DNA from: Streptomyces sp. CC0208
GTDB taxonomy: Bacteria; Actinomycetota; Actinomycetes; Streptomycetales; Streptomycetaceae
Assembly: GCF_003443735.1 (NCBI RefSeq)
Contig: NZ_CP031969.1
Span: 5,022,001-5,086,000, forward strand
Reading direction: 5' to 3'
DNA length: 64,000 nucleotides
The notes under the pieces are model-generated. The model made no database searches, had not been told where the DNA came from, and was given only the letters and a program-made list of their open reading frames with translations. Position 1 is the stretch's first letter. Each line of letters opens with the position of its first letter. Shown one piece after another: positions 1-8,535 of this stretch. Made by a program: the position numbers and the translations under genes.

Positions 1-1091
1 TGGCCGTTGAGGCCGTCGGCCCGCCAGAAGGGGGTGTCGTAGATCGCGATCGCCTTGCCGACCGAGGCCATCGGCAGGCGCTGGGTGAGCTGGTCGCGGG
101 CGGCGGGCAGCAGCGGGTCGTAGGTGATGCGGGCCGCGAGCGGCGGGGGTACGGCGACCACGACCCGCTTGGCGGTGACGGTGACGCCGTCGGCCGTGAC
201 GACGTACTTCGAGCCGGACCTGGCGATCGTGCGCACCGGGGCGTTCAGGACCACCCGGTCGCCCAGGGTGGCGGCGAGCTTGATCGGGACCAACTGGGAG
301 CCGCCGACGAAGCGCAGTTCCTGGGCGCCGCCCGCGGTCTCGGTGAGGCGTTCAAGGGTGCCGGGGGTGGACTCGTTGCCGGCGGCGGCGATGTAGAAGA
401 GGACGAACAGCAGCGACAGCTCGCGGGGTTCGGCCGAGAAGATCGACGTGCAGGCCACGTCCAGGAGGAACTTGGCCGACGGGATCACCGCGTTGGCGCG
501 CAGCCAGGTCTCGAAGGTCTGCCGGTCCCACTCCTCGGCCTTGGCGGCGGTCCAGGGCGCGTCGAGCGGGATCGTCTTGGCCATGTCGTCGAGGGAGGCC
601 TGGACGATCGCCGCGTTGGCGAGCCCCGCCGCGTCGATCGGCGGGACCGAACCGAGGATGCCGTCGGTGGCGTAGGGGGTCCTCTTGCCGTCCTTGTAGA
701 GCAGGTTGTTGCCGGTGTTGTAGGTGGCGAAGGTCTGCACCCCGAGCGAGTCGGCGAGGGCCTTGATGCGGTCCTGGGTGGGGCCGATGAACTCGCCGCC
801 GCCCTCGGTGACCCCGCCGTTGGCCAGTTTCAGGTTGAGGACCCGGCCGCCGACGCGGTCGCGGGCCTCCAGTACGGCGACCGTCTTCCCGCCCGCGACC
901 AGGTCACGGGCCGCGGTGAGTCCGGCGAGACCGCCGCCGACGATCGCGACGTCCACGTCACGGGTGGCGGCGGAGGCGGGTGAGGCGGCGGTGCCGGTGA
1001 GGGTGACGGCCCCGGCCGCGGCGGCGGCACCGCCGAGCAGGGAGCGCCGGGTGAGCCGGGGGAGCGGGGGGAGCTGTCTTTCGCGTGCCAC
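1..1091 (-). CDS. Flavin amine oxidase, Tat-exported (3' end outside window)
   Basis: FAD-dependent amine oxidase of the monoamine/polyamine oxidase family, which oxidises amines to imines with H2O2 release. A twin-arginine signal (LTRRSLLGG, residues 13-21, followed by an Ala-rich segment) implies export. The FAD-binding Rossmann motif GGGLAGL is at residues 53-59 and the family motif EARDRVGGR at 76-84. The C-terminal half lies beyond base 1, so the C-terminal FAD contacts cannot be checked. GTG at 1091 was chosen because GGAGG precedes it at the right distance; longer versions have no Shine-Dalgarno. The substrate is not predictable. Confidence 0.85.
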   Translation of the reverse strand, partial: MARERQLPPLPRLTRRSLLGGAAAAAGAVTLTGTAASPASAATRDVDVAIVGGGLAGLTAARDLVAGGKTVAVLEARDRVGGRVLNLKLANGGVTEGGGEFIGPTQDRIKALADSLGVQTFATYNTGNNLLYKDGKRTPYATDGILGSVPPIDAAGLANAAIVQASLDDMAKTIPLDAPWTAAKAEEWDRQTFETWLRANAVIPSAKFLLDVACTSIFSAEPRELSLLFVLFYIAAAGNESTPGTLERLTETAGGAQELRFVGGSQLVPIKLAATLGDRVVLNAPVRTIARSGSKYVVTADGVTVTAKRVVVAVPPPLAARITYDPLLPAARDQLTQRLPMASVGKAIAIYDTPFWRADGLNG

Positions 1092-1125
1092 GTGCGTCCT
1101 CCGTAGTGGAGAGAGTGTGGAGCTA

Positions 1126-1142
1126 GAACATGAGAAGTGTTC
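1126..1142. promoter_or_regulatory. Inverted repeat GAACA-N7-TGTTC upstream of the amine oxidase
   Basis: Arms GAACA and TGTTC are separated by seven bases and lie 35 bp upstream of the amine oxidase start. It resembles a small-regulator operator. No regulator gene is adjacent, so the assignment is weak. Confidence 0.3.
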
Positions 1143-1239
1143 ACATTCTGGCCCCGTGGGGCGGCACACGACAACGCTCCCGCCACATCTGACACATGAG
1201 TAACGGGAGTCGTACTGAAGAGAGTTGAGGTTTCCTACG

Positions 1240-2445
1240 TCAGACGGGGAGCCGCGAGAGCCTGCCCGCAGCACCCTTCACCACGGCCTTCGCGATCTTC
1301 TCCGCGTCGATCGCGACCTCGCGGAAGGTCCCGCTGAGGGGAGTGACGTAGCCCGTGAAATAGAGCCCGGGGGCGTCCTGCGGCGTCCGGGCGCCGTTGA
1401 CGAGCGGACCCCCGCGTCCGTCGAGGACGTCGAGGTGGCCGACCAGGCGGTCGAGGGCGCGGGTGTACCCCGTGGCCGCGATCACCGCGTCCGGGGTGAT
1501 GCGGGTGTCGTCGGCGAGCAGCACCTCGCCGTCCTCGAAGCCCTCGACGGCGGCCACCACCTCGACCTTGCCCGTGCGGATCGCGTCGATGAGGCCGACG
1601 TCCTGCACCGGGATGGCGCCCTGCTTGGCCCGGCTGTAGAGGCCGGTGTCGGGGCGGGGCAGGCCGTGCTGGGACAGGTCGGGGATGCTGAGCTTGGCCA
1701 TGGGCCGGGCCAGCCGGTCCACGAGGCCGACCGGGAGGCGTCGTACGAGAACGCCCGTGTACTGGGCGGCCCAGCCGGCCGTGGAGCGTCGGACGATGTG
1801 CGGGGCGGTGCGCACCGACAGCCGTACCCGGGAGGCGCCGCCCTCGACGAGGTCCACGGCGATCTCGGCGCCGGTGTTGCCGACGCCGACGACGAGGACG
1901 TCACGGCCGGCGTAGGGCGCCGGGTTGCGGTACTCGCCGGCGTGCAGGAGCTCGCCCTTGTACTCCTCGCGGCCCGGCCAGTCCGGCAGCAGCGGGGTGT
2001 GGTTGTAGCCGGTGGCCACGACCACCGCGGCGCCGGTCAGCTCGCGGCCGCCGGTGGCGTGCAGCAGCCAGCCGGTGCCGTCGTCGGTGCGTTCGACGCG
2101 CGAGACCTCGACGCCGGTGACGGTCTCCAGCTCGTGGAACTCGGCGTACTTCTCCAGGTAGCGCACCACGTCGTCGCGGGAGACCCAGCGGCCGAAGCGG
2201 CGGGGCATCGGCAGGCCCGGCAGGGTCGACAGGCGGCGGGTGGTGTGCAGGTGCAGCCGGTCGTAGTGGCGCCGCCAGGACGCGCCGACGTGCTCGGACT
2301 TCTCCAGGACGACCGCGCGGACGCCCCGGGCCCGCAGCGCGTACGCGACGGAGAGCCCGGCCGGGCCGCCGCCGATGACGTACACGGGGCGATCGGGCTG
2401 GTCGGGGCGGTCTGCGGGGGTGGAGTCGGGTGCGGAGTCGGCCAT
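1240..2445 (-). CDS. FMO-like flavin monooxygenase / NAD(P)-binding oxidoreductase
   Basis: 401-residue flavoprotein of the FMO / Baeyer-Villiger / YUCCA superfamily, which uses FAD and NADPH to insert one oxygen atom into a substrate. The FAD fold has GGGPAG at residues 25-30. The FMO fingerprint is present in the form Y-x-G-x3-H-x3-Y (YKGELLHAGEY), followed by an NADPH Rossmann GVGNTGAE. The ATGY motif of this superfamily is seen near the C-terminus. ATG at 2445 starts the conserved part; the 37 extra upstream codons carry no family sequence. Likely soluble. It is read in the same direction as the downstream amine oxidase with about 150 bp between them, so the two are probably separate units. 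Confidence 0.85.
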   Translation of the reverse strand: MADSAPDSTPADRPDQPDRPVYVIGGGPAGLSVAYALRARGVRAVVLEKSEHVGASWRRHYDRLHLHTTRRLSTLPGLPMPRRFGRWVSRDDVVRYLEKYAEFHELETVTGVEVSRVERTDDGTGWLLHATGGRELTGAAVVVATGYNHTPLLPDWPGREEYKGELLHAGEYRNPAPYAGRDVLVVGVGNTGAEIAVDLVEGGASRVRLSVRTAPHIVRRSTAGWAAQYTGVLVRRLPVGLVDRLARPMAKLSIPDLSQHGLPRPDTGLYSRAKQGAIPVQDVGLIDAIRTGKVEVVAAVEGFEDGEVLLADDTRITPDAVIAATGYTRALDRLVGHLDVLDGRGGPLVNGARTPQDAPGLYFTGYVTPLSGTFREVAIDAEKIAKAVVKGAAGRLSRLPV

Positions 2446-2658
2446 GAGCGCGAGCGTAATCAGACAGCGCGTTGATGGGTCTCGGTCAAGAGGGGAATTG
2501 GTTGCGGATCGATCACGCCTGTAGGAGAAGTGCGTGGGTCGGGTGACGTAGCCCACACGGAAACAGCCAGGGCGCCGGGTCCGCGTGACGCGGAGCCTCG
2601 TCGCCCTGGCGGCGGCGGCCGGAAACCGACGGGAAACCGGGGGCCGCGTTCGTGGGGG

Positions 2659-4290
2659 TTACTTGGTCCTGCCGGCCTTCCGGTACCCCGTGACCTCGGC
2701 GATCCAGGTGATGAAGTCGCCCGGGTCGGTGTTGGCGCCGTGCCCCTGGTCCCAGTAGTAGAGGTGGTTGACCTCGTCGCCCAGGCCCTTCGCGGCCGCC
2801 GCGAGGTTGGCGGAGATGACGTGCGAGGTGTCGGTGTCGTTGGTGCCGAGGCGGATCCACCAGTGCTTCGAGCGGCGCCCGTTGACCTTCTCCACGAGGT
2901 GGTGCATCGGGTTCATCAGGTGCAGCTTCTCGGGGATGTCGCTCGCGACCCGCTTGGAGGTGAGCCCGGTGGTGTCGTTCTTGGCGCCGTAGGCCGTGAA
3001 GTGGCGGTTCTGGGTGGTGCCCGCGCCGAACAGGTTGTTCTCGCCGGTGGAGAGGTCGAAGGCGTCGAAGGCCGGGGTGGTCTTCTTGCGGGCGCCGACG
3101 TGGGTGAGGAAGTCGGCCCAGGTGAAGGTGGCCTTGCCGTTCTTCCAGGTGATGAAGGTGTTCGCGGCGAGGTAGGTCTCCCGGTCGGAGTCCGACAGGG
3201 CGGCCAGGTAGGTGGTCGCCGAGGGCTCCAGGTACTGCTTGACCAGGTACTCGTCGTAGTTGCGGGCGGTCAGGGCGCCGAAGCCGTTCAGGCCGCGCAG
3301 TTTCAGGGACGCCTGGTACTCGGCGAACTGCGACTGAAGCTCCTTGGACACGGCCTGGTCGACCTGCTTGCCGGTGGCGAGGGTGTTGGTTCCCCAGTTC
3401 CACTCGTAGGCGCCGTCGGCGTGCTCCAGGTCGGTGATCGGGCACCAGGCGCCGACCGCGAAGATCGCGTCGGAGGCGTCGGCCGCGCCGATCTCCTTGA
3501 GGAGCCTGTCGTAGACCGGGCTGTCGCCGGACGCGCCGAGCAGCGAGGACAGGGCACCGCCCGCGCTGGTGCCGGCGGAGACGATCCGCTCGACATCGCC
3601 GGGGATACGGCCCTTGTTGGACTTGATGTACCGCACGGCCGCCTTGAGGTCGACGATCGCGGCGGGAGCGGTGCCGTAGTACTCGCCCGAGGAGTTCTTG
3701 AGCGTACGGCCACGGGCGCCGGGCTCGATCACGACGTACCCGGCGGCCAGCGCGAGGAGCTGGTTGCTGGAGGTCGCGCCACCGGTCGCGTTGGTGTTGG
3801 CGTTGGCGTTGGAGGCGGCCGAGGCGCTCGGCGCGGCAGTGCCGGTGGGGCTGCCGCCGGGGGCACCGCCGCCCCCGCCCATGCCTCCGGCGCCGACGCC
3901 GGTGGCGTCCGTCACGGAGGACGGCATGTACCCGCCGACGGAGTTGGCGAGCAGGATGGGGGCGTTGCTCGCGTCGACCGCGGTGCCGTCGATCTCGACG
4001 GGGGCGCTGACGATCAGGGACTGGTAGGTCGCGTCGACCGGCTTGGAGACGTAGGTGACCGCCTTCCAGAAGTGGTAGGTGACCTCGTGTTCGGTGCCCT
4101 GCGTGTCGGTGACGGTCGTCGTCAGTTTCCTCCAGGCGTCCGGGTCGAAGACGAGGCCGTCGTCCCTGGACGTCGAGGTGCTGCCGGTCGACGCGTTGGC
4201 GTTGAGGGCGAGGCCTCCTGCCGCCATGGCACCCGCCGTCGCGCCGATCCCCAACACGACGCTCCTGCGCCTGACTGCCCTGTGCTTCAC
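2659..4290 (-). CDS. Subtype B tannase-like secreted alpha/beta hydrolase
   Basis: 543-residue exported hydrolase. The N-terminus (VKHRAVRRRSVVLGIGATAG) has a twin-arginine-like signal. The nucleophile elbow GTSAGG places the catalytic Ser at about residue 242. The segment NAPILLANSVGGYMP, the WCPITDLEHADGAYEW block and the late DQGHGANTDPGDF His block are characteristic of subtype B tannases (feruloyl/gallate ester hydrolases), as I know the family. A Gly/Ser/Ala/Asn-rich stretch of about 45 residues (roughly 130-175) interrupts the fold and is probably a surface loop. GTG at 4290 follows GGAG by nine bases. The true substrate could be another ester. Confidence 0.75.
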   Translation of the reverse strand: MKHRAVRRRSVVLGIGATAGAMAAGGLALNANASTGSTSTSRDDGLVFDPDAWRKLTTTVTDTQGTEHEVTYHFWKAVTYVSKPVDATYQSLIVSAPVEIDGTAVDASNAPILLANSVGGYMPSSVTDATGVGAGGMGGGGGAPGGSPTGTAAPSASAASNANANTNATGGATSSNQLLALAAGYVVIEPGARGRTLKNSSGEYYGTAPAAIVDLKAAVRYIKSNKGRIPGDVERIVSAGTSAGGALSSLLGASGDSPVYDRLLKEIGAADASDAIFAVGAWCPITDLEHADGAYEWNWGTNTLATGKQVDQAVSKELQSQFAEYQASLKLRGLNGFGALTARNYDEYLVKQYLEPSATTYLAALSDSDRETYLAANTFITWKNGKATFTWADFLTHVGARKKTTPAFDAFDLSTGENNLFGAGTTQNRHFTAYGAKNDTTGLTSKRVASDIPEKLHLMNPMHHLVEKVNGRRSKHWWIRLGTNDTDTSHVISANLAAAAKGLGDEVNHLYYWDQGHGANTDPGDFITWIAEVTGYRKAGRTK

Positions 4291-4424
4291 GGTTCGCTCC
4301 CTCGGCGGTATCTGCTGACGTCTGCGAACGTAGCCAGAGTGCGGACAAAATTGCCAACAATCCAGCGTCATTCATGGAGGATGCGCAGCTTCACGGCTGA
4401 CGCACAGGCTTCCCGGAACCAGCG

Positions 4425-4443
4425 ATCTGACGTACCGTCAGAT
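4425..4443. promoter_or_regulatory. Palindromic operator ATCTGACG-TAC-CGTCAGAT (regulon site 1)
   Basis: Perfect 8-3-8 inverted repeat ending three bases before the DoxX-like start codon at 4447. This is the best copy of the CTGAC-N5-GTCAG family found before the catabolic units of this window. A repressor bound here would block both the ribosome binding region and transcription start. It fits a TetR-family dimer site. Confidence 0.75.
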
Positions 4444-4446
4444 TTC

Positions 4447-4893
4447 ATGGACACGATCTGGCTGACCGGCGCGCAGTGGCTGGCCGTCCTGCGCATCGGA
4501 CTCGGGCTGTGGTGGCTGGAGAGCTGGCGGCACAAGGACAAGAGGACGTGGTTCGAGGGCGGCGGCATCACCTGGGCCGCGGACATCGCCGCCAAGCACC
4601 GCTGGACCCCGGTCCGCAGCGGCTTCGACGTGCTGGTCGCGCCCCGCCCCAAGACCATGGCGTACGTCGTCGCGTACGCCGAACTCGCCCTCGGCGCGGG
4701 CCTGATCCTCGGCTTCCTGACCCCGCTCGCCCTGGTCGGCGGCCTGCTCCTGAACGTCCTCTACTTCACCCTCATGATCCACGACTGGGCGGAACAGGGG
4801 CAGAACTCGATGATGGCCCTCATCTCGCTCGTGGCCCTGTTCGCGATGTCCTGGCAGACGTGGTCGCTGGACGCCGCGTTGGGCTGGTTCTGA
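4447..4893 (+). CDS. DoxX/DoxD-like small membrane protein
   Basis: 148-residue integral membrane protein with about four hydrophobic helices (near residues 10-25, 72-92, 97-115 and 120-140). It resembles the DoxX family, whose members are linked to quinone-coupled oxidation or membrane redox complexes, though many have no known role. The ATG lies three bases after regulon operator 1. The stop overlaps the next ATG by one base (TGATG), so it is translationally coupled to the DUF35 gene. It may couple electrons from catabolic dehydrogenases to the quinone pool; that is inference. Confidence 0.7.
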   Translation: MDTIWLTGAQWLAVLRIGLGLWWLESWRHKDKRTWFEGGGITWAADIAAKHRWTPVRSGFDVLVAPRPKTMAYVVAYAELALGAGLILGFLTPLALVGGLLLNVLYFTLMIHDWAEQGQNSMMALISLVALFAMSWQTWSLDAALGWF

Positions 4894-5309
4894 TGGGCGC
4901 GCGGTACGACCTGCCGGAGGCGGACGCCTTCACGCGGACCTACTGGGACGCGGCGGCGCGGGGCGTCCTGCTGCTCAGGCACTGCGGGACCTGCGACCGG
5001 GTCCACCACTACCCCCGTGAGTTCTGCCCGCGCTGCTGGAGCGAGGACGTCACCTGGTCCGCGGCCACCGGCCGTGCCACGCTCCACACCTGGTCCGTCG
5101 TCCACCGCAACGACCTGCCGCCCTTCAAGGACCGCACCCCTTACGTCGCCGCCGTCGTCGACCTCGCCGAGGGCCCCCGGATGATGACGGAGATCGTCGA
5201 CTGCGCGCACGAGGCCCTGCGGGCCGGGCTGTACCTGGAGGCGGTCTTCCCGGACGGGGTGCCGAAATTCCGGCCGTGCGGGGGGTCTGTGGCGGTGGGG
5301 GGTGTGTGA
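4893..5309 (+). CDS. DUF35 / OB-fold zinc-ribbon acyl-CoA-binding protein
   Basis: 138-residue protein with an N-terminal rubredoxin-like zinc ribbon (Cys31, Cys34, Cys45, Cys48) and a C-terminal OB fold. DUF35 proteins such as the ChsH2 C-terminal domain partner thiolase-like proteins (Ltp2) to form retro-aldolases in steroid side-chain breakdown; others bind acyl-CoA. The family usually ends just after the PKFRP motif, as here (VPKFRP), but the frame continues for 14 Gly/Val-rich residues. The last ~130 bases are the first copy of a 159-bp tandem repeat that continues for 300 bases beyond the stop. Coupled to the DoxX-like gene. Confidence 0.8.
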   Translation: MGARYDLPEADAFTRTYWDAAARGVLLLRHCGTCDRVHHYPREFCPRCWSEDVTWSAATGRATLHTWSVVHRNDLPPFKDRTPYVAAVVDLAEGPRMMTEIVDCAHEALRAGLYLEAVFPDGVPKFRPCGGSVAVGGV

Positions 5310-5613
5310 GGGGTGTCGGCCTTGCTGGGGTTCTGTGGGTGGTGACGGGGGCGGTCGGTTGTGTCTGTGAGGGCCTGTGGTGCGGGCTGATCCTGGGGGC
5401 GGTCTTCCCGGAGGGGGTGCCGAAATTCGGGGCGCGCGGGGCGGGCAGGGGTGGTTGGGGGTGTGTGAGGGGCGTCGGACTTGCTGGGGATCCGTTGGTG
5501 GTGACGGAGGTCGTCGGTTGTGCCGGTGAGGACCTGCGGGCCGGGCTGGACCTGGAGGTGGTCTTCTCGGACCGGGGAGCGAAATTCAGGCCGCGCGGGA
5601 CGTCCGGGGCGGT
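5181..5613 (+). repeat. Decaying tandem triplication (~158-159 bp) of the DUF35 3' end
   Basis: Three direct copies start near 5184, 5342 and 5501. Landmarks recur at fixed spacing: TGACGG at 5185, 5343 and 5502, and CGAAATTC at 5263, 5421 and 5580. The linker GGTGTGTGAGG is present in the first two units. Copies 2 and 3 would encode VVTGAVGC...EGVPKFGARG and VVTEVVGC...KFRPRG, clear homologues of the DUF35 C-terminus, but a 158-base first step puts them out of frame with the gene. The 300 bases after the stop hold nothing else. Confidence 0.85.
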
Positions 5614-5625
5614 TTGAATGGGCGG

Positions 5626-6222
5626 ATGACCGACGTCGACGATCAGCACCTCATCCGCCCCTTCACCCCGCTGCACGGCCACGGCCTGCGCCTGTGCGCG
5701 TGGGACGCGGACTGCGACACCCAGGCCCAGGACTGGCTGCGCGGCGCGCTGGACCCCGAGTTCGGGCGCTGGAACACGCCTCTCACCCTGATCCACGACC
5801 TCGACGGCGCCCGGGCCGACATACGACGCAGGGCGGAACAGGCGGCGCAGGGCACGAGCGTGTCGTACCGGATCACGGACGAGTCGAGCGGTACGACGCT
5901 CGGACACCTCGGCATCAACGTCATCGACCACGTGTTCCGCAACGCCCGCGTCGGCTACTGGGTGCTCCCCGAGGCGCGCGGCCACGGGGTGGCCACCGGC
6001 GCCCTCCGCCTCGGCGCCCAGTGGGCCCTCACCGACCTCGGCCTGCACCGGCTGGAACTGGGTCACGCCCTCGGCCACGGGGCCTCCTGCACCGTCGCCG
6101 AACGCTGCGGCTTCCGCTACGAGGGCACGCTGCGGGGCGCGATGTTCGAGGCGGGGCGGCACGACGCGTTCCGGGACATCCACCTGCACGCCCGACTGGC
6201 GACGGACCCGGAGCCGTCGTAA
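5626..6222 (+). CDS. GNAT family N-acetyltransferase (RimJ/RimL type)
   Basis: 198-residue acetyl-CoA-dependent acetyltransferase. The acetyl-CoA loop is EARGHGVATGALRL (R/Q-x2-G-x-G/A pattern), preceded by the beta-bulge strand VGYWVLPE and followed by the ERCGFRYEGTLRGA segment typical of ribosomal-protein/antibiotic-type RimJ/RimL relatives. ATG at 5626 is preferred to TTG at 5614; neither has a convincing Shine-Dalgarno. The acceptor is unknown. The repeat copy upstream may have displaced its original promoter. Confidence 0.8.
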   Translation: MTDVDDQHLIRPFTPLHGHGLRLCAWDADCDTQAQDWLRGALDPEFGRWNTPLTLIHDLDGARADIRRRAEQAAQGTSVSYRITDESSGTTLGHLGINVIDHVFRNARVGYWVLPEARGHGVATGALRLGAQWALTDLGLHRLELGHALGHGASCTVAERCGFRYEGTLRGAMFEAGRHDAFRDIHLHARLATDPEPS

Positions 6223-6261
6223 TTCGGAGGCGTCCGGCGCCCGCGCGCAGGATCATGAGAC

Positions 6262-7140
6262 ATGCCTCCCACAGCCTGGCACTCCACCGAATACCTCGAC
6301 GAGTTCCTCACCCGCGCCGGTGACTTCCTGCGCTCCCGCCCGGACCTGCACACCGTCGTCCTCACCGTGACCGAGGGCCTGCGCACCCGCGGGCTCCATG
6401 CGTACGGCGACGAGGCGCCCCTCTTCGGGCTGCTGGAGGAGGGCGGGAGCGTCCGGGGTGCCTACTTCCGGACACCGCCGTACCGGCTGTATCTGACGCC
6501 CCTGACCCCCGCCCGGACCGAATCCCTCGCCGCCCATCTGACGTCCCTGGGCCATGCCGTCCCCGGTGTCAGCGCCGAGGCCGCGACCGCGGCGGGATTC
6601 GCCGAGGCGTGGCGGCGCCGGACCGGGGCCGAGGCCGTGCCGTATCAGCGCCAGCGGCTGTACCGGCTGGACACGCTGACCGAGCCGGAGCCGGTGCCGC
6701 AGGGGCGGCCGAGGATCGCGGGGGAGGGCGACCGGGACCTGCTGGTGCGCTGGTTCGGGGAGTTCGCCCGGGACATCGGAGAGAGCGAGATCGACTCCGT
6801 GCGCGCCGAGTCCTGGGCCGACGCCCGCCTCGCCTACGGCGGCGTCACCCTCTGGGAGACCCCCGACGGCACCCCAGTCTCCATGGCAGGCCTCACCCCG
6901 CCGATCGCCGGCCAGATCCGGGTGGCGCCCGTCTACACCCCGGCCGGTCTCCGGGGCCGCGGGTACGCCGGTGCCGCCACGGTCGAGGTGAGCAGGCTGG
7001 CCCGGGAGCGGGGCGCGGGCGAGGTGCTGCTCTTCACCGACCTGGCCAACCCGACCAGCAACGGCCTCTACCAGCGCATCGGTTACCGCCCGGTGGCGGA
7101 CTTCGCGGTGTACGACTTTCAGGGCCAGAGCAGTTCCTGA
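6262..7140 (+). CDS. GNAT family N-acetyltransferase, two-domain
   Basis: 292-residue protein. The C-terminal half is a clear GNAT domain: GLRGRGYAGAAT is the acetyl-CoA loop (near residue 232), then LLFTDLANPTSNGLYQRIGYRPV. The N-terminal half looks like a degenerate GNAT or substrate-recognition domain. Acceptor unknown. The 3' end overlaps the 3' end of the convergent PNPOx-like gene by 22 bp. Confidence 0.8.
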   Translation: MPPTAWHSTEYLDEFLTRAGDFLRSRPDLHTVVLTVTEGLRTRGLHAYGDEAPLFGLLEEGGSVRGAYFRTPPYRLYLTPLTPARTESLAAHLTSLGHAVPGVSAEAATAAGFAEAWRRRTGAEAVPYQRQRLYRLDTLTEPEPVPQGRPRIAGEGDRDLLVRWFGEFARDIGESEIDSVRAESWADARLAYGGVTLWETPDGTPVSMAGLTPPIAGQIRVAPVYTPAGLRGRGYAGAATVEVSRLARERGAGEVLLFTDLANPTSNGLYQRIGYRPVADFAVYDFQGQSSS

Positions 7141-7784
7141 GCCCAACCCTGACCCGCGCGACGGTAGGTGAGCCGGATGTGCCGCCTGCGCTCGTCTCCC
7201 TGGAAGAACTCCACCTCGTCCGCAAGCAGTCGGTACAGGGTCCAGGAGGGGACCGGCACCTCCGGCTCCCGCTGCGCCCGCTCCCAGGCCTCCTCGGACA
7301 CCCGCGCCAACTCCCCGAGCGAGCCCAGCACTTCGCTCTGCCGTCCGGTGAGCGCGGCGGCCAGCGCGCCGGTCGAGCGGGCGTGCAGGTCGGCCTGTCC
7401 CTCCGCGGAGGGCGCGGCGGTCACCGGACCCTTCACCCGCACCTGCCGGCCGAGGACCGGCCAGTAGAAGCCGAGGGCGGCGTACGGCCGTACCGACAGG
7501 TGTCCTCCCTTGCGGCTGTGGGAGTGGCTCGCGAAGGCCCAGCCGTCCTCGTCCGCGCCGTGCAGCATCACGGTGCGGACGTCGGGCCGGCCTTCCGCGT
7601 CCGCCGTCGCGAGGGACATGGTGTGCGGCTCGGTCTGCCCGGCGGCCACCGCCTCAGCGAACCAGGTGGTGAAGAGTTCCAGTGGGGTCGCGGGCGCGGT
7701 CGCGGGGTCGAAGGAGGGCAGCGAGGTGACCTCCGGGTCCCACACCCGCAGCGACCTGAGCAGTTCGTGAAGATCCGTTGCCAT
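7119..7784 (-). CDS. PNP-oxidase family protein, PdxH-like
   Basis: 221-residue FMN split-barrel protein with the length of pyridoxamine-5'-phosphate oxidase. Two PdxH landmarks are visible: SRKGGHLSVRPYAALGFYWPVLGRQVRVKG (FMN-binding strands) and a C-terminal R-L-x-Y-R-R ... W ... L-x-P block that contacts FMN/PLP in PdxH. It may make PLP from PNP/PMP or be an F420/FMN relative with another substrate. Stands alone; overlaps a convergent acetyltransferase gene. Confidence 0.75.
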   Translation of the reverse strand: MATDLHELLRSLRVWDPEVTSLPSFDPATAPATPLELFTTWFAEAVAAGQTEPHTMSLATADAEGRPDVRTVMLHGADEDGWAFASHSHSRKGGHLSVRPYAALGFYWPVLGRQVRVKGPVTAAPSAEGQADLHARSTGALAAALTGRQSEVLGSLGELARVSEEAWERAQREPEVPVPSWTLYRLLADEVEFFQGDERRRHIRLTYRRAGQGWAQELLWP

Positions 7785-7840
7785 GCCTCAGACGGTACCG
7801 AGGTCGGACGTCAGCCACCTTTCGGGCCGCATCCGGAGGA

Positions 7841-8209
7841 TCACCTGCTCGCCGTCTTCGAGGCGAACTCCACATACCCGTCCACCTTCTCGGTCGGCAG
7901 GTAGCGGGCGGAGACTTCCCGGAGGTCTTCCACGGTGCCCGGCCGGGTGTCGACGACCGGCCCCTCCACGGAGACGTACCGGATGGTGGGCTCGACGCGC
8001 TCGACCAGCAGGGAGAAGCGGCCGGCCTTCCGGATCAGCTCGTGCTTGCGGGAGTCGCGCCCGGTCATGATCCAGACATCACCACCGGGCGTGTACTGGT
8101 ACCAGATCGGCAGCACGAGCGGTGCGCGCCCCTCTCCCGCGTCGACCGCCAGCGCGGCGACATGGGGCTCGGCCAGGAACTGTTCACGTTGCTCACGAGT
8201 CAGGGCCAT
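7841..8209 (-). CDS. PPOX-class split-barrel flavin/F420 protein
   Basis: 122-residue pyridoxamine-oxidase-fold protein (MALTREQREQFLAEPHVAALAV start), of the small subgroup in actinomycetes that often uses F420 or FMN to reduce substrates. The core strands APLVLPIWYQYTPGGDVWIMTG and RKHELIRKAGRFSLLVE match the family. ATG at 8209 is the family-typical start; 25 upstream codons are non-conserved. Function of the individual protein is unknown. It adds to the F420-linked genes of this window. Confidence 0.75.
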   Translation of the reverse strand: MALTREQREQFLAEPHVAALAVDAGEGRAPLVLPIWYQYTPGGDVWIMTGRDSRKHELIRKAGRFSLLVERVEPTIRYVSVEGPVVDTRPGTVEDLREVSARYLPTEKVDGYVEFASKTASR

Positions 8210-8343
8210 ACAGTGCAGGGTACTTCGCACACCCGAGGGAGAGACGGTCGGTGAATCGCTTGTCCGGTACGGCAGTTGGCGCAAGATGCCCTTCTCCGTG
8301 ACGGCCGAGGACGGGAACGGGCCCGGGGGTCCGCCGGCTCACC

Positions 8344-8535
8344 GTGGAGGTGACCCCCGACGGGCGGGACGTGGTCCGGCTGAAGAAGTACGGCCCCTGC
8401 GAGGGCGACTCCGCGCATCTGACCTGCGAGGTCGACGGCGACTACAGCAACTGGGCGGACAGTGGGACGTGGGACGTGGGCCGCCGGGACTCCGGCGCGT
8501 CCGACGACCGGGCGAGCATCAGGGTCGTGCCCTAA
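8344..8535 (+). pseudogene. Possible gene remnant: fragment of a secreted protein
   Basis: 63 codons from GTG 8344 read EVTPDGRDVVRLKKYGPCEG... with two Cys and polar, extracellular-like composition. The same frame upstream is closed by TGA at 8296, and no Shine-Dalgarno precedes the GTG. The preceding bases in another frame (MPFSVTAEDGNG) could be a frameshifted continuation. The 3' end overlaps the 3' end of the thiolase-like gene by four bases. I do not recognise the family. Confidence 0.3.
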
